Positions 53,669-62,181 of a stretch of 64,000 nucleotides of DNA are shown one piece after another. The translations under genes and the position numbers were made by a program. The first letter of the stretch is position 1. Each line of letters begins with the position of its first letter. Below the pieces are notes generated by a model. The model searched no databases and was not told the DNA's origin. It saw only the letters and a list, made by a program, of their open reading frames with translations. Source of the stretch: Bacteroides caecigallinarum (GTDB lineage: Bacteria; Bacteroidota; Bacteroidia; Bacteroidales; Bacteroidaceae); assembly GCF_016901995.1 (NCBI RefSeq), contig NZ_JACJLE010000001.1:1-64000 (forward strand), read 5' to 3'.

Positions 53669-56600
53669 TTACTGGTTAAGTTTAGCCAATCTGGTTTCTA
53701 TCATTTCCGCTATGTCATCGTCTGCCTGATAGTTCTGCTGCAGAGACAACAGATACTGTTTTGCATCCAGTTTGCGTCCGAGTTTCACATACACATCACT
53801 CAACAGCACAAAACTTCTTGCAAGCCAGTAGGCGTGCGGTGTACTTACCTCGATATATTGCAGTATTTCCTTCTCGGCTGCCTCAGTCTTTCCTTCATCG
53901 AAGTAAATTTGTGCCACCAGATATTTGGCTTCGGCACCATATACATTTCTAGTATCTCTTGCAAGGGCTTTCAGGTCAGCAAGAGCTTCATTGCTCTGTC
54001 CGTTCTTGATGAATGCCTTTGCTCTATAGTATCTTGCCTCGTTTTCCAGTTCAGGTGCAAGCTTGCTGTGAGCCATCATAGCCGATGCGGCACTGATAGT
54101 TTCGTTTGTATCTCCAGCCATATATGCGCTGCGCAAAGCACCGGTCTGTGCCTGAAGACGTTCTTCCTGGTTTCCGGCACGGTCAGCCAAGCGTTTATAA
54201 AGTTCCAATGAACGGCTATACTCTTTACCATTGTAAGCCATCTGCGCGCACAGAGTCATAGCCTCTGTAGAGAATTTGCTGTCAGGATATTCCAGAACCT
54301 TGTTCAAATGTGATGTAGCTCCAGAGTAATCCTTTTCATTATATGCTATGATACCTAGATAATACGATGCGTTCACACTGAAGGCTCCCTGCGGGAACGA
54401 CTGCAGATAAGACGTAAAGCTACTCTTGGCCTCAGCAATGTTTCCACGCATATACGCACGTTCGGCAGCTGTATATGTCAGTGAGTCACGTTCGTTTACG
54501 TCAAAGTTTGCACCACCCGGCAGAGATGAAGCATACGACATATATTCGTCCACCTTATTTATATCTATATATACAGATTTCAGGTCACGCTGTGCCATTC
54601 TAGCCTCTTCACTTCCAGGATAATCTGCAATAACCTTCTTATATGCGGCAATAGCTTCATTGAATTTGTCATTCTGATAATAAAGCAGAGCTATCTCGCT
54701 TGCCGCCTTGCGTGCCAGCTGGCTTTCAGGCCATTTTTCAACAAGGATCTTATATCGTCCTATAGCATTGTCTGCCTGTTCCATCTGTACAAAAGCACGT
54801 CCCTGTTCGTACAGCGCATCATCAATGTATTGTGATGAAGGATATTTTGACAGAAGGATATTTAGTGTTTCTATCTTTCCGGTATAGTCGCGCTGCAAAC
54901 CTTTCACGAAAGCCTCCTGGAACAGAGAGTAATCACCGTATGAAGGCTCGATAGATACAGCCTTGGCATACTGTGCACGTGCCTCATCGAAACGGCGTGC
55001 ATAGAAATAGCAGTCGCCGGCACGGTTGCACGCATCACCTCTCACCGAAGCATCTATGGCTGCATTCGTTTCAGCACATCTCACGAACCATGTCAGAGCC
55101 TTATCGTAATTCTTTTGTTTGAATGACGTATATCCCATATTATAAAGAGCAAGGCCATATTCCATACTCCTTCTGTTAGTGGCAAACTCCATATACTGGC
55201 GATAGTCGGCAGCAGCTTGTGCAAATCTGTCAAGTCGGTATTTTGCTTCGCCACGCCAGAAATACGCATCAGCCTTGGTCTGTGCATTATATCTGCCCAG
55301 TTGCAAAGACTGTGTGAAATAGTCAATGGCATTCTCGAACGAAGCCTGGGCAAAAGCCTGTGTACCTACGCGGAACAGAAGTTTCTGTTTTGCTTCCAGA
55401 ATTCTGCTTCCAGGCTGGCTGATTTTGGCTATGGATTTCAAAGCTGCCATATAGCTGCGGGTGTTCATATATACCTCGATAAGATAATCATTCACCTTAT
55501 CGGTATATTGCGAATGTGGAAATTCATTAAGGAAACGTTCGAACACCGTAACAGACTCTGCAAACGGAGAATACGACGTTTCATGAATACACAGGGCATA
55601 GTTATATAGAGCCTGCTCCTTTATCTGCATATTACGGTTGGATGCAGCCGCCTGTTCGAAAGCCATTCGCGCCTGGTTACGTTCTTTCAGGTTCAGATAC
55701 GCAAGTCCCATGTGCAGATAAGCATTCTGCGACATGTCATCATCCGCGCCTGTCACTCTTCCCAGATTTTCTGCAGCTTCAGAATAAACTTGAGTATTGA
55801 AATAACTCATACCCAGCTTATACAGAGCATTACGCTGCGGATTAGAAGCCTCGTTACAATAAGGAGAAAGATAATTCACTGCAGCTGTATAATCCCTCTG
55901 CGAGTAAGCAGCCTCACCCGCTATTCTCTTCATTTCAAGCGATTTTTCATTTCCGGGATAGTCATTAAGATATTTCAGAGCCATATTCCTTGCTGCGGCA
56001 TAATCACCTGTGATAAGGCTGATGTCTGCCATATAATATGGAGCAAGTTCCGCATAGTTCTTATTATCCTTTACAGAAGAAAAGCCTTTCATTGCAGAAT
56101 CGTATCTTCCTGCCGAATAGTCTATATAAGCCAGGCTGTATGTGGCGTCGTCCGAATATTTTGCACTGGCCTCTTTCAATACCGTGAGCCATGCAGTAGC
56201 TTCCTCTGTATTTCCTATCTCAAGATAAGACTGCGCCAGACGATAGACATTATCGTCTCTTTCTTCATTTCCCAAGGCATCGAAATCACAACCTCTGTAA
56301 CATGCAATGGCTTTCAGGTATTCCTTATCGAAGAAATACGAAGATGCGATAAGAGCCTGTACCCTATTCTTGTATCTTGACTCAGGATGATTTTCCAGAT
56401 ATGTCTCAAGTTTCTTGATGCGGTCCGGCAGGCGCAACTCGTATGCAGTACATGCCAGCATATACTCGGCCTCATCCACAAACTCCGCACAGTTACCCGA
56501 ATCCATATAACGCATCAATGTCTGTCGGGCAGCAGCATAATCATGACGCATAAACAGTTGTTTTCCATCGTTGAACAGCCTGCTCTGACCTGTCAACGGT

Positions 56601-56677
56601 TCAGTCTGCTGCGCACCTGCCACAATCGGCATAGTCATCAACAGACCGGCTATAAATGCGTTTCCTTTATTCTTCAT
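53669..56677 (-). CDS. Large periplasmic TPR protein
   Basis: A 1002-residue exported protein: signal peptide ending PIVAGAQ, then tetratricopeptide and YbgF/BamD-like repeats over nearly the whole length (for example YLIEVYMNTRSYMAALKSI, YYLGIIAYNEKDYSGATSHL and YLVAQIYFDEGKTEAAEKEI). About 20 or more repeats would form a long superhelical scaffold. Its gene is sandwiched between a Nudix hydrolase (11 bp) and a beta-barrel (5 bp), and the barrel pairing suggests an outer-membrane assembly or transport role. No catalytic motif was seen. Confidence 0.88.
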   Translation of the reverse strand: MKNKGNAFIAGLLMTMPIVAGAQQTEPLTGQSRLFNDGKQLFMRHDYAAARQTLMRYMDSGNCAEFVDEAEYMLACTAYELRLPDRIKKLETYLENHPESRYKNRVQALIASSYFFDKEYLKAIACYRGCDFDALGNEERDDNVYRLAQSYLEIGNTEEATAWLTVLKEASAKYSDDATYSLAYIDYSAGRYDSAMKGFSSVKDNKNYAELAPYYMADISLITGDYAAARNMALKYLNDYPGNEKSLEMKRIAGEAAYSQRDYTAAVNYLSPYCNEASNPQRNALYKLGMSYFNTQVYSEAAENLGRVTGADDDMSQNAYLHMGLAYLNLKERNQARMAFEQAAASNRNMQIKEQALYNYALCIHETSYSPFAESVTVFERFLNEFPHSQYTDKVNDYLIEVYMNTRSYMAALKSIAKISQPGSRILEAKQKLLFRVGTQAFAQASFENAIDYFTQSLQLGRYNAQTKADAYFWRGEAKYRLDRFAQAAADYRQYMEFATNRRSMEYGLALYNMGYTSFKQKNYDKALTWFVRCAETNAAIDASVRGDACNRAGDCYFYARRFDEARAQYAKAVSIEPSYGDYSLFQEAFVKGLQRDYTGKIETLNILLSKYPSSQYIDDALYEQGRAFVQMEQADNAIGRYKILVEKWPESQLARKAASEIALLYYQNDKFNEAIAAYKKVIADYPGSEEARMAQRDLKSVYIDINKVDEYMSYASSLPGGANFDVNERDSLTYTAAERAYMRGNIAEAKSSFTSYLQSFPQGAFSVNASYYLGIIAYNEKDYSGATSHLNKVLEYPDSKFSTEAMTLCAQMAYNGKEYSRSLELYKRLADRAGNQEERLQAQTGALRSAYMAGDTNETISAASAMMAHSKLAPELENEARYYRAKAFIKNGQSNEALADLKALARDTRNVYGAEAKYLVAQIYFDEGKTEAAEKEILQYIEVSTPHAYWLARSFVLLSDVYVKLGRKLDAKQYLLSLQQNYQADDDIAEMIETRLAKLNQ

Positions 56678-56688
56678 AAATATATAAG

Positions 56689-57213
56689 TTATCTATTGTA
56701 TTCATTTATAAAACGTTCCACTCCCTTGCGTACAGAATCCAGTCCGAAGTCCTGAGGATTTATCTTGTCCAAAGGCATCCAGAAAGTCTCTGCCACGTCG
56801 TCCATAGCTTCCAGAACAGAGTCATTCTCTACCCTGCATAGGAAAAACATATCCATGGTGTGTACAAGAAAACCTGAATAAAGATATGTATTCGGATATG
56901 AGAACAGATACTCTGCCTTCACCACATCAAGCCCTGTCTCTTCCTTCACTTCACGCGCAACTCCTTCTTCCGCCGTCTCAAACATATCAATAAATCCTCC
57001 GGACAGGTCAAGAGTCCCTTTGGCAGGATCTTTCGCACGTCGGCACACCAAAAGTTCATTTTTGGAATTAAGGATGAAAGCTACAGTTGCCGCACTGGAG
57101 TTGAAATAATACACAAAGCCACAGTCGGCACATTTCTTCGATTTGAAATTGTGTTCCTCAAAATGCGGAGAACCGCATACAGGACAATATTTGAACAGAT
57201 GTAAAGGGTGCAT
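56689..57213 (-). CDS. Nudix hydrolase with N-terminal zinc ribbon
   Basis: Hydrolyses a nucleoside diphosphate linked to another moiety; substrate unknown. The 174-residue protein has a zinc ribbon (CPVCGS and CADCGF, about residues 10-35), as in NADH pyrophosphatase NudC, and a perfect Nudix box: G-FIDMF-E-TAEEGVA-REVKEETGL. Without the NudC substrate motif clearly visible, NADH specificity is not assumed. It is first in the operon with the TPR and barrel genes. Confidence 0.9.
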   Translation of the reverse strand: MHPLHLFKYCPVCGSPHFEEHNFKSKKCADCGFVYYFNSSAATVAFILNSKNELLVCRRAKDPAKGTLDLSGGFIDMFETAEEGVAREVKEETGLDVVKAEYLFSYPNTYLYSGFLVHTMDMFFLCRVENDSVLEAMDDVAETFWMPLDKINPQDFGLDSVRKGVERFINEYNR

Positions 57214-57238
57214 AATAACACAAGTTTAGTTACAGTGG

Positions 57239-57246
57239 CAAAGTTA
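57239..57246 (-). promoter_or_regulatory. Candidate -7 element of the Nudix-TPR-barrel operon
   Basis: On the minus strand TAACTTTG fits the consensus, 26 bp before the start codon. No good -33 element was found. The remaining AT-rich sequence up to the lrp-like gene shows no other feature. Confidence 0.45.
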
Positions 57247-57447
57247 ACAGAAATAATGATAATATGTTACATTTCTGACATAAAGAACAATTTAGAATAA
57301 AGTTGTGTTTATATCATTTAGTCAGTTTATGAAAGTTTTGCAAAACAAAACTATAAAAAATATTGTTATATAACAGATATAATGCTCTTTTTATTTAAAA
57401 AATGATGATTTTCTGAATAAAATATCGAAATAATAAAAAAGTTTTTC

Positions 57448-57455
57448 TACATTTG
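57448..57455 (+). promoter_or_regulatory. Candidate -7 element of the Lrp-like gene
   Basis: TACATTTG fits TAnnTTTG, 31 bp before the ATG. The upstream 230 bp are very AT-rich, which suits Lrp-type autoregulation, but no clear site is visible. Confidence 0.5.
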
Positions 57456-57486
57456 CTTACAAAATGACATAACAAAACATACAATT

Positions 57487-57951
57487 ATGGAAAAAATTGA
57501 TAAATTAGACAAACAAATTCTGGAAATTATCTCTCAGAACGCGCGTATTCCTTTCAAAGACGTAGCAGCTGAATGTGGAGTATCACGTGCAGCAATTCAT
57601 CAGCGCGTACAACGCCTGATCGATCTGGGCGTAATTATCGGTTCAGGATACAATGTCAACCCTAAGAGCTTAGGCTACATGACATGTACATACGTTGGTA
57701 TCAAGCTGGAAAAAGGCTCAATGTATAAAAGCGTTGTGGCAGAACTGAACAAGATTCCTGAAATCGTGGAATGTCACTTCACTACAGGTCCTTACACAAT
57801 GCTTACAAAGCTATATTCTAAAGACAACGAGCATCTGATGGATTTATTGAACTCACGTATTCAGGAAATTCCTGGTGTTACTGCCACTGAAACACTGATT
57901 TCATTGGAACAGAGCATAAAGAAAGAAATCCCTATTCATCTGGATAAATAA
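57487..57951 (+). CDS. Lrp/AsnC-family transcriptional regulator
   Basis: A 154-residue amino-acid-responsive regulator. The N-terminal helix-turn-helix reads LDKQILEIISQNARIPFKDVAAECGVSRAAIHQRVQRL in pieces (LDKQILEIISQNARI; AAECGVSRAAIHQRVQRL), and the C-terminal RAM domain has ECHFTTGPYTMLTKL. Feast/famine proteins of this size form octamers. The stop overlaps the ATG of the DUF4491 gene (TAATG), so the two are coupled. Confidence 0.94.
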   Translation: MEKIDKLDKQILEIISQNARIPFKDVAAECGVSRAAIHQRVQRLIDLGVIIGSGYNVNPKSLGYMTCTYVGIKLEKGSMYKSVVAELNKIPEIVECHFTTGPYTMLTKLYSKDNEHLMDLLNSRIQEIPGVTATETLISLEQSIKKEIPIHLDK

Positions 57952-58280
57952 TGGAAACAATAGCCGGATTAAACGCAGGAGGTATAATCATAGGTCTGTG
58001 CACATTCCTGATAATCGGTTTCTTCCATCCCGTAGTGGTCAAAGCCGAATATTATTGGGGAACAAGGTGCTGGTGGATTTTTCTTCTGCTTGGCATTGCT
58101 GGTTTAACAGGTTCTGTATTAACAGATAATATTCTGATATCCACACTCTTGGGAGTATTTTCATTCTCTTCGTTCTGGACTATAAAGGAACTTTTCGAAC
58201 AGAGAGAAAGAGTCTTAAAAGGATGGTTCCCTATGAATCCTAAAAGGGAAAAAGAATACAGGACAAATTCAGATAAATAA
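57951..58280 (+). CDS. DUF4491 family membrane protein
   Basis: A 109-residue inner-membrane protein with about three hydrophobic helices (AGGIIIGLCTFLIIGFFHPVV, WWIFLLLGIAGLTGSVL, ILISTLLGVFSFSSFWTI) and a basic cytoplasmic tail (EQRERVLKGWFPMNPKREKEY). It matches the small family DUF4491, of unknown function. Translation is coupled to the Lrp-like regulator, which hints that the two serve one pathway, perhaps amino-acid homeostasis; this is inference. Confidence 0.85.
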   Translation: METIAGLNAGGIIIGLCTFLIIGFFHPVVVKAEYYWGTRCWWIFLLLGIAGLTGSVLTDNILISTLLGVFSFSSFWTIKELFEQRERVLKGWFPMNPKREKEYRTNSDK

Positions 58281-58301
58281 AAGTAAAGCAAAATAGAAGA
58301 T

Positions 58302-58348
58302 AAAGAGTTCATGGACTTCCATAAGGAATTGCGTGAACTCTTTTTTTT
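58302..58348 (+). terminator. Terminator after the DUF4491 gene
   Basis: AAAGAGTTCA (58302-58311)/TGAACTCTTT (58334-58343) with an inner TTCC/GGAA stem and eight T residues. Confidence 0.85.
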
Positions 58349-58375
58349 ATCACATAACCACAAAAGCTCATAATC

Positions 58376-59308
58376 ATGCAAAATATCAAAAACAATCTGA
58401 CAGAGCTTATCGGCAACACTCCGATGCTCAGACTGAACAACATGGAGAGAACTTACAGTTCCGAGGCTTCAGTAATTGCAAAACTTGAAATGTTCAATCC
58501 GGGCGGAAGCGCAAAGGACAGGATTGCACTCAACATGATAAACGATGCCGAAGCAAAAGGGATACTCAAACCCGGAGCCACTATCATAGAACCTACCAGC
58601 GGAAACACCGGTGTAGGACTGGCATGGATTGCCGGACTGAAAGGTTACAAACTTATACTCACAATGCCGGAAACAATGAGTCGCGAAAGACAACTCCTTC
58701 TTAAAGCATACGGAGCAGAACTTGTGCTTACCACCGGCAGCAAAGGCATGGGAGGTGCTATAGAAAAAGCAAAGGAACTGAATTCTGAAATTGAAGGTTC
58801 GGTCATTCTGCAACAGTTCTGCAATCCGGCAAACCCGGAAGCCCATTACAACACTACCGCTGAAGAGATATGGAGAGACACTGATGGCAAGATAGACGTC
58901 TTCGTAGCTGGAGTCGGCACAGGAGGAACCATAAGCGGAACAGGCCGAAAGCTGAAAGAGAAGAATCCGGAGATAGAACTTATAGCCGTAGAACCGGACT
59001 CATCGGCAGTAATTTCAGGCGACAAACCGGGCCCGCACAAAATTCAGGGTATAGGTGCAGGCTTCATTCCAGATACACTTGACACAAAGATTATTGACAG
59101 AGTGTTCCGCGTAAAGAACGATGATGCAATGGCAACAGCACGCGAGCTTGCAAATAAAGAAGGAATACTTTGCGGAATATCATCCGGAGCGGCTGCATAC
59201 GCAGCAATGAAACTATCTCAGGAAAGCAGATACAAAGGAAAGAACATTGTAGTATTGCTACCTGATACAGGTGAGAGATATCTCTCTACAGAACTTTTCG
59301 ACAGATAA
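58376..59308 (+). CDS. cysK: Cysteine synthase A (O-acetylserine sulfhydrylase)
   Basis: Makes L-cysteine from O-acetylserine and sulfide with pyridoxal phosphate. The 310-residue protein has [11 protein letters not shown] at the N-terminus, the PLP lysine in [12 protein letters not shown], the substrate loop [12 protein letters not shown], the phosphate-binding [12 protein letters not shown] and the C-terminal GISSGAA. No CBS domain is attached. It is flanked by terminators on both sides. Confidence 0.95.
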   Translation: MQNIKNNLTELIGNTPMLRLNNMERTYSSEASVIAKLEMFNPGGSAKDRIALNMINDAEAKGILKPGATIIEPTSGNTGVGLAWIAGLKGYKLILTMPETMSRERQLLLKAYGAELVLTTGSKGMGGAIEKAKELNSEIEGSVILQQFCNPANPEAHYNTTAEEIWRDTDGKIDVFVAGVGTGGTISGTGRKLKEKNPEIELIAVEPDSSAVISGDKPGPHKIQGIGAGFIPDTLDTKIIDRVFRVKNDDAMATARELANKEGILCGISSGAAAYAAMKLSQESRYKGKNIVVLLPDTGERYLSTELFDR

Positions 59309-59311
59309 CAA

Positions 59312-59337
59312 AAAAGCCTCGCAAATGCGAGGCTTTT
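59312..59337. terminator. Bidirectional terminator between cysK and the MNT gene
   Basis: Perfect 11-bp stem AAAAGCCTCGC/GCGAGGCTTTT with an AAAT loop between convergent genes. Confidence 0.9.
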
Positions 59338-59348
59338 CTTATATACTA

Positions 59349-59654
59349 TCAACTCTCTTTCTTATAAAAAATCTTTCCCACACGGTTTATATGCTCACCT
59401 ATAGGAGTATCCACATTCTTATTATAATCAACCACATCAACCTTATAGAGCAATCCCAAATCCTCTATCTGAATATTTATATCCATCAGCTGATTAAATG
59501 TGAGATCATGTCCTATAGCCGCCAAATCAATATCAGACCCTTCCGAATAAGAGCCTTTGGCTCTGGAACCAAAAATAAGCACCTCTTCAATATTCGGAAA
59601 ACGCTGAAATACACTGCATATATCCGCTACAACCGTATCACTCAAGCCGTACAT
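59349..59654 (-). CDS. mntA: Minimal nucleotidyltransferase (MNT) antitoxin
   Basis: A 101-residue MNT-fold protein with the GSX10DXD signature (GSRAKGSYSEGSDID; Asp41, Asp43) and a third acidic residue in KVDVVDY. In HEPN/MNT pairs this enzyme inactivates the HEPN toxin by adding AMP units to a tyrosine. It lies 27 bp after the HEPN-like gene, in the usual toxin-first order. Confidence 0.85.
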   Translation of the reverse strand: MYGLSDTVVADICSVFQRFPNIEEVLIFGSRAKGSYSEGSDIDLAAIGHDLTFNQLMDINIQIEDLGLLYKVDVVDYNKNVDTPIGEHINRVGKIFYKKES

Positions 59655-59681
59655 AATCCATTTATCAATTAAGTTTATCAG

Positions 59682-60110
59682 TTAAACCAACCCCAAGCGG
59701 AGTTTCTCCTGTTCAAGTTTATCATCCAACTGTTTCAGCAGATGAGAATATTCATCATATATCTTGCGTACAATCTCAATGGCATCACCCTCATTATAAG
59801 TATGCGAAGTGGTTATTCGTGCTTTAGCCATTCTGCGCCAACCATCATGGTTGGAAATCATACCATCCTCGAATGCCATCTGAAGCGTACCGTTCGGACC
59901 TTGTACAAACTCGTAGCCCTTATACTTCATCAAATCCTGAAGAGTCTTCCAGGCAAGTTCGAAAGTATACTCAAAACGCTGTATCAATCCTTCCATTTCC
60001 AGTTCAGACAAATCATCAGCCCTCTTTTCAGATTCTGTTATATCCAGAATACGCTTATTTGCACGATGATAGCTATCATATCTTTGTAACCAACGTATAT
60101 CCTGTTCCAT
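59682..60110 (-). CDS. hepT: HEPN-domain toxin (HI0074 family)
   Basis: A 142-residue all-helical protein of the HI0074/nucleotidyltransferase-substrate-binding type, with the conserved FEYTFELAWKTLQDLM. The RX4HXY motif of active HEPN RNases is present: R98-ITTS-H103-T-Y105. The Tyr is the residue modified by the MNT partner in studied systems. The ATG at 60110 (MEQDIRWLQRY) is chosen; an upstream ATG (60128) adds only six residues. Confidence 0.87.
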   Translation of the reverse strand: MEQDIRWLQRYDSYHRANKRILDITESEKRADDLSELEMEGLIQRFEYTFELAWKTLQDLMKYKGYEFVQGPNGTLQMAFEDGMISNHDGWRRMAKARITTSHTYNEGDAIEIVRKIYDEYSHLLKQLDDKLEQEKLRLGLV

Positions 60111-60266
60111 ATTTATATCAATAGTCATATATTTATAAAATGAAATACGAGCAACACAAAGATAACGATTTATTATAAATGTCAAAATACTATACTAAAG
60201 AAATATAAATGAATGGAATTAGCTTTTTAGGACTAAACTTAATTAAAGAAAGAATATCTTCTAAAG

Positions 60267-60341
60267 TGGGCGTTGACGGATTCGAACCGCCGACCCTCTG
60301 CTTGTAAGGCAGATGCTCTGAACCAGCTGAGCTAAACGCCC
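60267..60341 (-). tRNA. tRNA-Val (anticodon UAC), copy 4 in transcript order
   Basis: 75-nt cloverleaf on the minus strand: acceptor GGGCGTT/AACGCCC, anticodon stem TCTGC/GCAGA with loop CTTACAA (anticodon TAC), T loop TTCGAAT, discriminator A, no encoded CCA. It appears identical to the three copies upstream. Confidence 0.95.
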
Positions 60342-60377
60342 GAAAGGAGAATATTTGATCAAATTATTTCTTTGAAG

Positions 60378-60452
60378 TGGGCGTTGACGGATTCGAACCG
60401 CCGACCCTCTGCTTGTAAGGCAGATGCTCTGAACCAGCTGAGCTAAACGCCC
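60378..60452 (-). tRNA. tRNA-Val (anticodon UAC), copy 3 in transcript order
   Basis: Same 75-nt sequence and fold as its neighbours, separated from copy 4 by 36 bp. The spacers contain related ATTTGATCAAWT sequence (minus/plus), so the array likely arose by tandem duplication. Confidence 0.95.
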
Positions 60453-60487
60453 GAAAGGGGGAAATTTGATCAATTATTATTTAGGAG

Positions 60488-60562
60488 TGGGCGTTGACGG
60501 ATTCGAACCGCCGACCCTCTGCTTGTAAGGCAGATGCTCTGAACCAGCTGAGCTAAACGCCC
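60488..60562 (-). tRNA. tRNA-Val (anticodon UAC), copy 2 in transcript order
   Basis: Same 75-nt sequence and fold; 35 bp separate it from copy 3 and 33 bp from copy 1. Confidence 0.95.
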
Positions 60563-60595
60563 CTAAAACAAATTGAAAAAGAGATTTAATCGGAG

Positions 60596-60670
60596 TGGGC
60601 GTTGACGGATTCGAACCGCCGACCCTCTGCTTGTAAGGCAGATGCTCTGAACCAGCTGAGCTAAACGCCC
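60596..60670 (-). tRNA. tRNA-Val (anticodon UAC), copy 1 in transcript order
   Basis: First tRNA of the four-gene transcript; 28 bp downstream of a strong -7 element. Same sequence and fold as the other three. Confidence 0.95.
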
Positions 60671-60697
60671 GAAAAGGTCTCTTTGTCAATTGCGATG

Positions 60698-60727
60698 CAA
60701 AGGTATTACTTTTTTTTTAACCGACAA
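60698..60727 (-). promoter_or_regulatory. Promoter of the tRNA-Val array
   Basis: On the minus strand TTG (60727-60725) and TACCTTTG (60705-60698) are 19 bp apart, upstream of all four tRNA genes. No second promoter is visible in the spacers, so they are probably one transcript. Confidence 0.7.
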
Positions 60728-60813
60728 TACATTTCCCGTTTTTTTTCTCAAAAAAACCTGTTTTTATTCTTTTTCGTACGTAATCATCATGCAAAAAGGC
60801 CTTACATGTTTAT

Positions 60814-60899
60814 CTCCACACGGCCGTGTGGAGTACTCGACACGAACGTGAGGAGAACTCCGCACGAGCGTGTGGAGATCTTGACACGAGCGTGTGGAG
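60814..60899. repeat. Four-unit palindromic array, 22-bp period
   Basis: Units start at 60814, 60836, 60858 and 60880. The first is a perfect 20-bp palindrome, CTCCACACGGCCGTGTGGAG; the others are imperfect versions (for example CTTGACACGAGCGTGTGGAG). Two-base spacers join the units. The GC content is far above the surrounding AT-rich DNA. Each unit could form a hairpin or bind a dimeric protein. Confidence 0.85.
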
Positions 60900-61091
60900 A
60901 CAGACCAGTTTTGTATTTCTGAAAACTGAAACACCTCATTCATTTCAGTAAGTCAAAAAGACATTTCAGAAAGTTAAAATCTTATCATACAGTCAGCGCA
61001 TCCCCCGAGTTTGAAGGTTCAATACAAATAAGCCGCGAGAAAGTTCCTGCAATAAAAATGTGGTTGGCAGAGGAAATATAATATTAAACTA

Positions 61092-61099
61092 TATCTTTG
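61092..61099 (+). promoter_or_regulatory. Candidate -7 element of the antiporter gene
   Basis: TATCTTTG fits TAnnTTTG, 29 bp before the chosen ATG. A TTG at 61074 is only 15 bp upstream, so the -33 element is uncertain. Confidence 0.5.
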
Positions 61100-61128
61100 C
61101 AACCGTAAAAAACAATAAACTAAAAGTT

Positions 61129-62097
61129 ATGATTTGGAATATCTTTATATTGGTTGCAGGTCTGGCATTGATATTGGTTGGAGCCAACGCACTGACAGAC
61201 GGAGCCGCATCTGTGGCTAAACGGTTTAAAATATCCGACCTCGTAATCGGTCTTACTATCGTGGCATTCGGTACATCAGCACCTGAGCTGGTAATAAGCC
61301 TCCTGTCTTCAATACAGGGTAGCGCGGAAATGGCGATAGGTAATGTGGTGGGTAGCAATATCTTCAACATACTTATGATTATAGGCTGTACGGCTATGGT
61401 ACTACCTATACAGGTGGGACAAGGAACAATGAGCAAGGAGATACCTCTGGTTATTCTTTCCTCACTAGTACTAGCTTTTATGGCTAATGATATCTGGCTA
61501 GACGGTGGAAGCAGCAATGTGATAGGTCGTGCCGACGGACTTGTACTGTTGGCTTTCTTCCTTATATTCATGCGCTACACATTCTCAATAGCTCGCAATC
61601 AGGAGGGAGAGTCTGAGGAACAGAAAATAGCTGAAATGCCTGTATGGCGTTCTTCTGTCTATATCCTTGGCGGATTGGCAGGACTGATTTTCGGAGGACA
61701 ATGGTTTGTAGAAGGCGCCAGCGGTATAGCATCATCACTTGGAGTAAGCGACTCAATTATAGGTCTGACACTCGTAGCCGGAGGTACATCACTGCCCGAA
61801 CTTGCCACTTCGGTGACTGCCGCTCTGAAAAAGAATCCTGGAATAGCTATAGGAAACGTGATAGGAAGCAACCTGTTCAATCTGTTCTTCGTATTGGGAT
61901 GCAGTGCTTCGGTATCGCCACTGCCTATGGGAAATATCAACAATGTTGATATTCTGGTACTTGTATTGTCGTCCGTACTGTTCTGGCTGGTTGGCTGGTT
62001 CTTCAAGAAACGTACTATTACAAGAATCGAGGGTGCCTTACTTGTGGTTTGCTATATAGCTTACACAACATATCTTATCATGCAGCAACAGGCATAA
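61129..62097 (+). CDS. Calcium/sodium antiporter (CaCA family, YrbG-like)
   Basis: Inner-membrane cation exchanger that probably extrudes Ca2+ in exchange for Na+ or H+. The 322-residue protein has about ten helices and the two inverted alpha-repeats that form the ion site: GLTIVAFGTSAPEL (first half) and GLTLVAGGTSLPEL (second half), each followed by a GNVVGSN/GNVIGSN motif. The ATG at 61129 (MIWNIFILVAG) starts at the first helix; an in-frame upstream extension overlaps the promoter. Confidence 0.93.
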   Translation: MIWNIFILVAGLALILVGANALTDGAASVAKRFKISDLVIGLTIVAFGTSAPELVISLLSSIQGSAEMAIGNVVGSNIFNILMIIGCTAMVLPIQVGQGTMSKEIPLVILSSLVLAFMANDIWLDGGSSNVIGRADGLVLLAFFLIFMRYTFSIARNQEGESEEQKIAEMPVWRSSVYILGGLAGLIFGGQWFVEGASGIASSLGVSDSIIGLTLVAGGTSLPELATSVTAALKKNPGIAIGNVIGSNLFNLFFVLGCSASVSPLPMGNINNVDILVLVLSSVLFWLVGWFFKKRTITRIEGALLVVCYIAYTTYLIMQQQA

Positions 62098-62120
62098 CAG
62101 ACATATATATCAAGAAAAAC

Positions 62121-62158
62121 GTCCGGAGCGATAAACACAATTATCATCCGGACATTTT
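62121..62158. terminator. Bidirectional terminator between the antiporter gene and trpS
   Basis: GTCCGGA (62121-62127)/TCCGGAC (62147-62153) with an inner GATAA/TTATC stem, between convergent genes, followed by a T run on the plus strand. Confidence 0.8.
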
Positions 62159-62181
62159 TCGGTTATATACTAATTCAAGAA

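Larger units (their letters stand above)
60671..61128. other. 458-bp gene-free region between tRNA-Val array and antiporter gene
   Basis: It holds the tRNA promoter, the 22-bp palindromic array at 60814-60899 and a -7-like element for the antiporter gene (TATCTTTG, 61092-61099). The frame that runs through the array is compositional and has no coding signs. Nothing else was recognised. Confidence 0.7.

Noticed and set aside
60261-60670. Two 70-residue minus-strand frames with repeated GRLAQLVQSICLTSRG-type sequence
   Set aside because: They are translations of the tandem tRNA-Val genes, not proteins.
60814-60899. CRISPR array
   Set aside because: The repeats are 20 bp with 2-bp gaps, palindromic and imperfect; there are no unique spacers of 30-40 bp and no cas genes in the window.
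60683-60922. 79-residue plus-strand frame across the 22-bp array
   Set aside because: Composition follows the repeats, there is no ribosome-binding context, and it overlaps the tRNA promoter.
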